Part shown: in pieces, positions 15,150 to 18,993 of the stretch
How the letters are laid out: the number at the start of each line of letters is the position of its first letter
Numbering within the stretch: position 1 is the stretch's first letter
Assembly: GCA_903845455.1 (NCBI GenBank)
Contig: CAIMXN010000065.1
Coordinates: forward strand, 1 to 18,993
Reading direction: 5' to 3'
Length of the DNA stretch: 18,993 nt
Source: an uncultured beta proteobacterium
Lineage (GTDB): Bacteria; Pseudomonadota; Gammaproteobacteria; Burkholderiales; Burkholderiaceae
The notes under the pieces: generated by a model
Databases searched by the model: none
The model's input: the letters and a program-made list of their open reading frames with translations, nothing else
What the model was told of the DNA's origin: nothing
Position numbers and translations under genes: made by a program

Positions 15150-16015
15150 TGGATGGTCAATTACTTGTATCGGGCATTATCTTTGGCTTTAGCTTAGCCA
15201 GTATTTACTTTTTGATCTCCATTGGTCTATCGCTTTGCTTTGGCCTCATGCGCATCATCAGCCTAGATCAGTTGCTGTATTACTCATTCGGTGCCTATAT
15301 CACCTATACCGTTACTACCATCACTGGCAGCTTCTGGCTGGGAGTGCTATGTGGTGTCGTTGTGGGCGGTCTACTTGCATTTTTTGTTGAGCGGGTCATC
15401 TTCAGAAGAATCTATGAACGTGAGCTAACTTTCAGCATGATTACCTCCTTTGGCGTGCTACTCGGCGGGATTGGGCTGATCAAGTTCATCTGGGGTGTTG
15501 TTCCCCGCCCTGTCAAAACACCATTTACAGATCAAATTGTTTTAATTGGCACAGAAATTCCCGCCTATCGTTTGCTGGTGATCTTGATAGCGGGACTGGT
15601 TTACTTGGGTATCTGGCTATTCTTAAACAAAACGATTATTGGCAAAGCTATTCGGGCTGGTATTGAGGATATGAATCACGTTGAAGGCTTGGGCATTAAT
15701 GTCACAAGACTCTTTACCATTACCTTTGTACTGGCTGCATCTCTCTCGGCCCTCGGTGGAGCGCTTTATGCTCCGCTCATCATTGTTGATCCAAGTATGG
15801 GTCTTGAGGTGCTCGCCTTCGCATTTATGGTGGTCATCATTGGCGGTCTAGGCAGTATCAAGGGGACTTTGATTTCGGCGATCATTGTTGGTCAAGTAGT
15901 ATCCATCGGCTCCTTGATTTACGCCCCACTTGCTATCATGGCCCCCTTTGCCATGATGCTGGTCATCCTACTGATTAAGCCAACGGGATTGTTTGGAAGC
16001 AAGCTCACAAAGTAA
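15149..16015 (+). CDS. livH: HAAT ABC transporter permease, LivH-type
   Basis: This 288-residue inner-membrane permease is the last gene of the second importer. LivH features are IGLSLCFGLMRIISLDQLLYYSFGAYI near the N-terminus, the coupling stretch IGKAIRAGIEDMNHVEGLGI and VVIIGGLGSIKGTLISA. Compared with the first LivH, the N-terminal motif has SLDQLLYY where most members have NxxHGxxY, so the two importers probably differ in origin and substrate. The gene ends inside the first arm of a strong terminator hairpin. The gene order receptor-G-F-M-H differs from that of the first operon (receptor-H-M-G-F). Confidence 0.92.
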   Translation: MDGQLLVSGIIFGFSLASIYFLISIGLSLCFGLMRIISLDQLLYYSFGAYITYTVTTITGSFWLGVLCGVVVGGLLAFFVERVIFRRIYERELTFSMITSFGVLLGGIGLIKFIWGVVPRPVKTPFTDQIVLIGTEIPAYRLLVILIAGLVYLGIWLFLNKTIIGKAIRAGIEDMNHVEGLGINVTRLFTITFVLAASLSALGGALYAPLIIVDPSMGLEVLAFAFMVVIIGGLGSIKGTLISAIIVGQVVSIGSLIYAPLAIMAPFAMMLVILLIKPTGLFGSKLTK

Positions 16016-16040
16016 GGCTAGAAGCTAGCCTTACTTTTTT
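16009..16040. terminator. Intrinsic terminator after livH, possibly bidirectional
   Basis: AAAGTAAGGCTAG (16009-16021) pairs perfectly with CTAGCCTTACTTT (16025-16037) around a 3-nt loop, and the plus strand continues into a T-run ending at 16040. The first arm contains the livH stop codon. It lies between convergent livH and the VOC gene. On the minus strand the tail is only TTTG, so it should act mainly for the plus-strand operon. Confidence 0.8.
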
Positions 16041-16527
16041 AACTAGTAGAGCCAGCATCTGTCCAGCTTGCTACGCGACCAGCGCTTACTGCCTCTTGCG
16101 CAGAGAAGTTAAGCTCAACCTTAATGCCGTTGATGGGTTCACGCATAAATAATTGATAGAGCTGTGAGTTATGAGCCTTACGCTCACTGAACTCGACGCA
16201 ATTATCTGTAAGGCGCTTAACAAACTCATTAATGCCATCGCAGTTAAAGCACACATGGTCAATGCGAGCAGAACCTAGAGCGCCGGCTGCAGAATAGTCT
16301 TGACTGGCTTGATCGCCGGGCGTTTTCAAATAGGTATCTTGGTGCTCTGAAAACTTTGCCTTGCCGATATGCACTACATCCTGATTACCAATATACAACC
16401 AATACACCGGAAAGCCAAAATCTGGATGATCACCACTTCTAAACCCCAGGTTAGTACAAAACCAGTCTCTTGTACCCTCGGGGTCATGAGTGAGGATCAG
16501 GATATGCTCCATAAACTTTAGACCCAT
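16039..16527 (-). CDS. VOC-fold (glyoxalase/dioxygenase superfamily) protein
   Basis: This 162-residue protein has two beta-alpha-beta-beta-beta modules of the vicinal oxygen chelate fold. The first contains MEHILILTHDPEGTRDWFCTNLGF (from residue 6) and the second IDHVCFNCDGINEFVKRL (from residue 89). The end reads LFMREPINGIKVELNF, a close match to the LFxxDPxGxxxELxF pattern of the superfamily. Possible metal ligands are H8, H53, H91 and E138. Members include glyoxalases, epimerases, extradiol dioxygenases and resistance proteins, and the reaction here is not deducible. It lies 28 bases downstream of the PuuE-like gene on the same strand and is probably cotranscribed. AGGT about six bases before the ATG may serve as ribosome-binding site. 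Confidence 0.85.
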   Translation of the reverse strand: MGLKFMEHILILTHDPEGTRDWFCTNLGFRSGDHPDFGFPVYWLYIGNQDVVHIGKAKFSEHQDTYLKTPGDQASQDYSAAGALGSARIDHVCFNCDGINEFVKRLTDNCVEFSERKAHNSQLYQLFMREPINGIKVELNFSAQEAVSAGRVASWTDAGSTS

Positions 16528-16555
16528 TTTCTTTACCTTTTCTTTTTATTCTGAA

Positions 16556-17443
16556 TCAATTTTTTGGAGCCGGCACTTGAGTGCGATACCAATCTGAAAT
16601 CCACTCACCCGTCTTAATCAAAACGCCTTCTTTTTTCTGCATATGGTCAAGTAACTTTTCAAAATAGCCAATACGGTGTGGTGCGCCAGTAATATAAGGA
16701 TGCACGCTGAGCGCCATCACACGCGGAATGCTTGCACTCTCAGACCATAAGCGCTCAAATTGATCTATACCTCGAGTCAACATCTCCTCAGCACGATTGC
16801 TCTGCAACAACATCATCGGAATGTCATTCATTTCAACGGTATAAGGAACCGATAACACTGGTTTTGGATTGGCTTTAATCCATACCGGCTGATCATCCAA
16901 TACCCAATCAGCTACATACTCAATTCCGGCTTTAGATAAGCAGTCAATCGTCGTATCGTTTTCGGTTAAGCCTGGGCTCTCCCAACCCACTGGAGCCTTA
17001 CCGCTAAATTTCTTGATCGCTTCAACAGTTTGCTCAATTGCCTCAAGTTGATTTGGCAATTTATGCATAGGGCCCTGAACATAGCCATGCCCCATCATCT
17101 CCCAGCCTTTATTTAAGCCAGCCTCAGCAACGCGGGGATATGAAGTACAAACAATGCCATTAGTAGCCAGGGTTGGCACAATATTGCGTTGATTAAGGGC
17201 ATCAAAGATGCGCCAAAAACCCACCCGCATTCCGTATTCATGCCAAGCCCAATTGGGAAGGTCAGGTTGCAGCGGTTGACCCATGGGTGGTGACAGCACC
17301 GTTCTGGGCATTGGATTCTCCATTGACCAGTGCTCTATATTGACAATTAACCAAACCACCATCCTGGCCGATTCTGGCAGGACTAATTTAGGTCTATCCA
17401 CTATTGCAGAAAAGGGGACGCGAGCACTCAGCAATTCATTCAT
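16556..17443 (-). CDS. PuuE-like polysaccharide deacetylase-fold hydrolase
   Basis: This 295-residue protein is of the NodB-fold subfamily that includes PuuE allantoinase and cyclic-imide hydrolases. Typical segments are VVWLIVNIEHW (residues 29-39), WHEYGMRVGFWRIFDAL (67-83), MMGHGYVQGP (116-125), the W-E-S-P-G segment near 154 and ALSVHPY near 244-250. The usual NodB metal motif with paired Asp is replaced by N35-I-E37, and the two histidines after the third strand (H119, H127) are eight residues apart rather than four. Both features point to the PuuE-like branch rather than a sugar deacetylase. No signal peptide is visible, so a cytoplasmic ring-opening amidohydrolase is the best inference. 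It is divergent from the amidase gene. AGAGAC lies six bases before the ATG. Confidence 0.82.
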   Translation of the reverse strand: MNELLSARVPFSAIVDRPKLVLPESARMVVWLIVNIEHWSMENPMPRTVLSPPMGQPLQPDLPNWAWHEYGMRVGFWRIFDALNQRNIVPTLATNGIVCTSYPRVAEAGLNKGWEMMGHGYVQGPMHKLPNQLEAIEQTVEAIKKFSGKAPVGWESPGLTENDTTIDCLSKAGIEYVADWVLDDQPVWIKANPKPVLSVPYTVEMNDIPMMLLQSNRAEEMLTRGIDQFERLWSESASIPRVMALSVHPYITGAPHRIGYFEKLLDHMQKKEGVLIKTGEWISDWYRTQVPAPKN

Positions 17444-17469
17444 TTATGTCTCTTTTAGTATGGTTTAAT

Positions 17470-17498
17470 AAAATAAATCAGTTTTTTAGTTATGTCAT
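17470..17498 (-). promoter_or_regulatory. Candidate promoter for the PuuE-like/VOC operon
   Basis: On the minus strand ATGACA (17498-17493) and TATTTT (17475-17470) are 17 bases apart, matching the -35 and -10 consensus at 5/6 and 4/6 positions. This gives a leader of about 20 bases before the start codon. It lies in the 84-base gap shared with the divergent amidase gene, for which I see no comparably clear promoter. Confidence 0.35.
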
Positions 17499-17527
17499 AT
17501 TACCTTCCGACCAATTCAATGTAAACC

Positions 17528-18745
17528 GTGAATATACAAAGTCTATCGAATATTTTTGAGCGTGATACAGTCGCCGCTTTTTGCAAACATGCCCCCGTAC
17601 ACATTGAGGCAAGCAAAGCCGGTCTGCTTAACGGATTATCTTATGGCCTTAAGGATATATACGATATTGCAGGCGTTCCAACCGGCTTTGGCAGCCCAGC
17701 TTGGCTCAATAGCCACCCTATTCCAACGATTAGCGCTGCGTTTATCCAGACCCTTTGCAATGCTGGGGCAACACTGCTGGGTAAGACCCATACTGATGAA
17801 TTAACTTACAGCATTTTGGGTATCAATGCGCATCATGGGACGCCGATCAATAGTGCTTCACCAGAACGCGTTCCAGGCGGCTCCTCTAGTGGGTCTGCTG
17901 CTGCAGTGGCTGCTGGGTTAGTAGACTTTGCCATTGGCTCAGACACTGGCGGCTCTGTCAGAGCGCCAGCCAGTTTTTGCGGCATCTACGGCATCAGAAC
18001 AACGCATGGTCGCATTTCCTTGGCTAATGCAAGACCATTAGCCAAAAGTTTTGACGCTTTCGGATGGTTTGCGCAGAGCCCCAAAATACTTAGACAAGTT
18101 GGAGAAGTACTATTACATGAACAAGTGGCCAGTATTCATAAAAAACCTCAATTTTTTATCCTCAAAGAAGCCTTTGACCTGATCCCTGAAGCTATTGCAC
18201 ATACCCTTAAAGAAACCATAGCCAAGCATTTTGATTCTTCAGTACAAGAAATATCCATTGCACCTGAAAAGCTTTCTGATTGGGCAGAGACCTTTCGCAT
18301 TGTTCAAGCCTCTGAAATATGGCAAGAACATGGGCAATGGGCGCAGCAGCATCTTCATGCGTTTGGGCCTGGCATCAAGGAGCGTTTTAAAATCGCTCAA
18401 TTATTGGATCCTATTGCGGTTCAATCTGCCATCCAGAATAAGAATCGCATTACCCATTACATCAGGGGATTAATCAGCGCATTGGGTGATAGCCAAACTG
18501 AGGCGATTCTAGTATTGCCAAGCACAGGCTGCATTGCTCCACTCTTGAATTCAAGTTCTAGTGAATTAGAACAAGTGCGAAAACACCTTTTTCAGCTAAT
18601 GTGCATTGCTGGCTTGGGTGGCTTACCGCAAATCAATTTACCACTATGCAAATATGAAGGAGCTCCGCTAGGGCTCTCCCTCATCGGCAATGCTAACGAA
18701 GATTTGTTATTACTAAATATTGCTGATGAAATGGCAAAGTCTTAA
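17528..18745 (+). CDS. Amidase-signature family amidase
   Basis: This 405-residue enzyme has the Ser-cisSer-Lys catalytic triad of the amidase signature family: K42 (GLKDIYD), S119 in GGSSSGSAAAV and the nucleophile S143 in SDTGGSVRAPASF. Family members hydrolyse linear amides, allophanate, biuret-like compounds or aminoacyl amides. At about 400 residues it is at the short end of the family and lacks the extra C-terminal domain of allophanate hydrolase. Translation starts at GTG 17528: an in-frame stop (TAA 17522) directly precedes it, and there is no strong ribosome-binding site. The gene is divergent from the PuuE-like hydrolase, which suggests a shared pathway in which a cyclic amide is opened and the product amide cleaved. 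That pathway is inference. No signal peptide is visible. Confidence 0.9.
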   Translation: MNIQSLSNIFERDTVAAFCKHAPVHIEASKAGLLNGLSYGLKDIYDIAGVPTGFGSPAWLNSHPIPTISAAFIQTLCNAGATLLGKTHTDELTYSILGINAHHGTPINSASPERVPGGSSSGSAAAVAAGLVDFAIGSDTGGSVRAPASFCGIYGIRTTHGRISLANARPLAKSFDAFGWFAQSPKILRQVGEVLLHEQVASIHKKPQFFILKEAFDLIPEAIAHTLKETIAKHFDSSVQEISIAPEKLSDWAETFRIVQASEIWQEHGQWAQQHLHAFGPGIKERFKIAQLLDPIAVQSAIQNKNRITHYIRGLISALGDSQTEAILVLPSTGCIAPLLNSSSSELEQVRKHLFQLMCIAGLGGLPQINLPLCKYEGAPLGLSLIGNANEDLLLLNIADEMAKS

Positions 18746-18993
18746 TCTGGTGCTGCACCTGATTCTTTGACTACAACACTCCACTTCTTCAACTCACTAG
18801 AGACGAAATTTTTCGCATCTGCAGGAGATTGACTTAAGGTAATATTGGCGCCACCGTTCACGATGCGTTCTGCAATATCTGGCATCGTTAATGACTTAGT
18901 CAGCGCATCGAATAATTTATTCACTATTTCTGGTGGAGTGCCTACTGGCGCCATCATCATCTGCCAAGAGCCTGCTTTATAGTCGGGATATCC
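18742..18993 (-). CDS. Bug-family (TctC-like) receptor, C-terminal fragment
   Basis: The gene runs off the right edge. The frame is open to base 18993, so the 83 residues visible are the C-terminus. They begin GYPDYKAGSWQ and continue with APVGTPPEIVNKL, a conserved Bug-family segment, then SPADAKNFVSSELKKWSVVVKESGAAPD, matching the usual family ending. The internal methionines at 18952-18960 are not the start, because the family sequence continues upstream of them. It is convergent with the amidase gene and overlaps it by four bases (TTAA serves both stop codons). A periplasmic receptor role in small-carboxylate or amide uptake is likely. It may belong functionally with the amidase group. 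Confidence 0.88.
   Translation of the reverse strand, partial: GYPDYKAGSWQMMMAPVGTPPEIVNKLFDALTKSLTMPDIAERIVNGGANITLSQSPADAKNFVSSELKKWSVVVKESGAAPD

Noticed and set aside
18952..18960. Run of three Met codons as the start of the right-edge minus-strand gene
   Set aside because: The frame stays open to the window edge and the upstream residues GYPDYKAGSWQ continue the Bug-family sequence, so the gene is truncated by the window.
1..18993. CRISPR arrays, tRNA or rRNA genes, insertion sequences
   Set aside because: Reading through the window showed no regularly spaced repeats, no cloverleaf-like segments with a CCA end, and no transposase-like proteins or flanking inverted repeats.

Overview
The window looks like chromosomal DNA from a low-GC, compactly organised betaproteobacterium of the Burkholderiales. 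A Polynucleobacter-like freshwater genome is my best guess. The reasons are orphan Bug/TctC-type solute receptors, several LIV-type (HAAT) ABC importers, very short intergenic gaps and AT-rich spacers. This rests on family content and composition, not on a database match.

Layout. (1) Bases 1-5124, plus strand: the 3' end of a branched-chain-type solute-binding protein gene, then livH-livM-livG-livF with overlapping ends, then an ACMSD-like metal-dependent amidohydrolase/decarboxylase with an odd N-terminal extension. (2) Bases 5132-6037, minus strand: a LysR regulator. It is divergent from the next operon, and a perfect 15-bp T-N11-A palindrome and a sigma70-like promoter lie between them. 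(3) Bases 6180-11282, plus strand: a five-gene operon encoding a Bug receptor, a DctP-like protein without a signal peptide, a 3-hydroxyisobutyrate-dehydrogenase-like enzyme, a muconate-lactonizing-type enolase-superfamily enzyme and a Gfo/Idh/MocA oxidoreductase. (4) Bases 11399-16015, plus strand: a second complete HAAT importer in the order binding protein-livG-livF-livM-livH. A strong hairpin lies between the binding protein and the ATPase genes, and a bidirectional-looking terminator lies at the end. (5) Bases 16039-17443, minus strand: a VOC-fold protein and a PuuE-like polysaccharide-deacetylase-fold hydrolase. (6) Bases 17528-18745, plus strand: an amidase-signature hydrolase. (7) Bases 18742-18993, minus strand: the 3' end of another Bug receptor, convergent with the amidase.

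As a whole the region reads as a scavenging and catabolism island for small organic acids or amides. It carries receptors of three families (two HAAT, two Bug, one DctP-like) beside hydrolases, an isomerase and dehydrogenases. The substrates cannot be read from sequence. The most unusual points are the leaderless DctP-like protein that follows the Bug gene in the same frame across one UGA, the Cys/His plus Lys-rich tail on the amidohydrolase, and the LysR-controlled operon whose enzymes match no pathway I recognise. No RNA genes, insertion sequences or CRISPR arrays were seen, and no gene-free stretch exceeds 300 bases.
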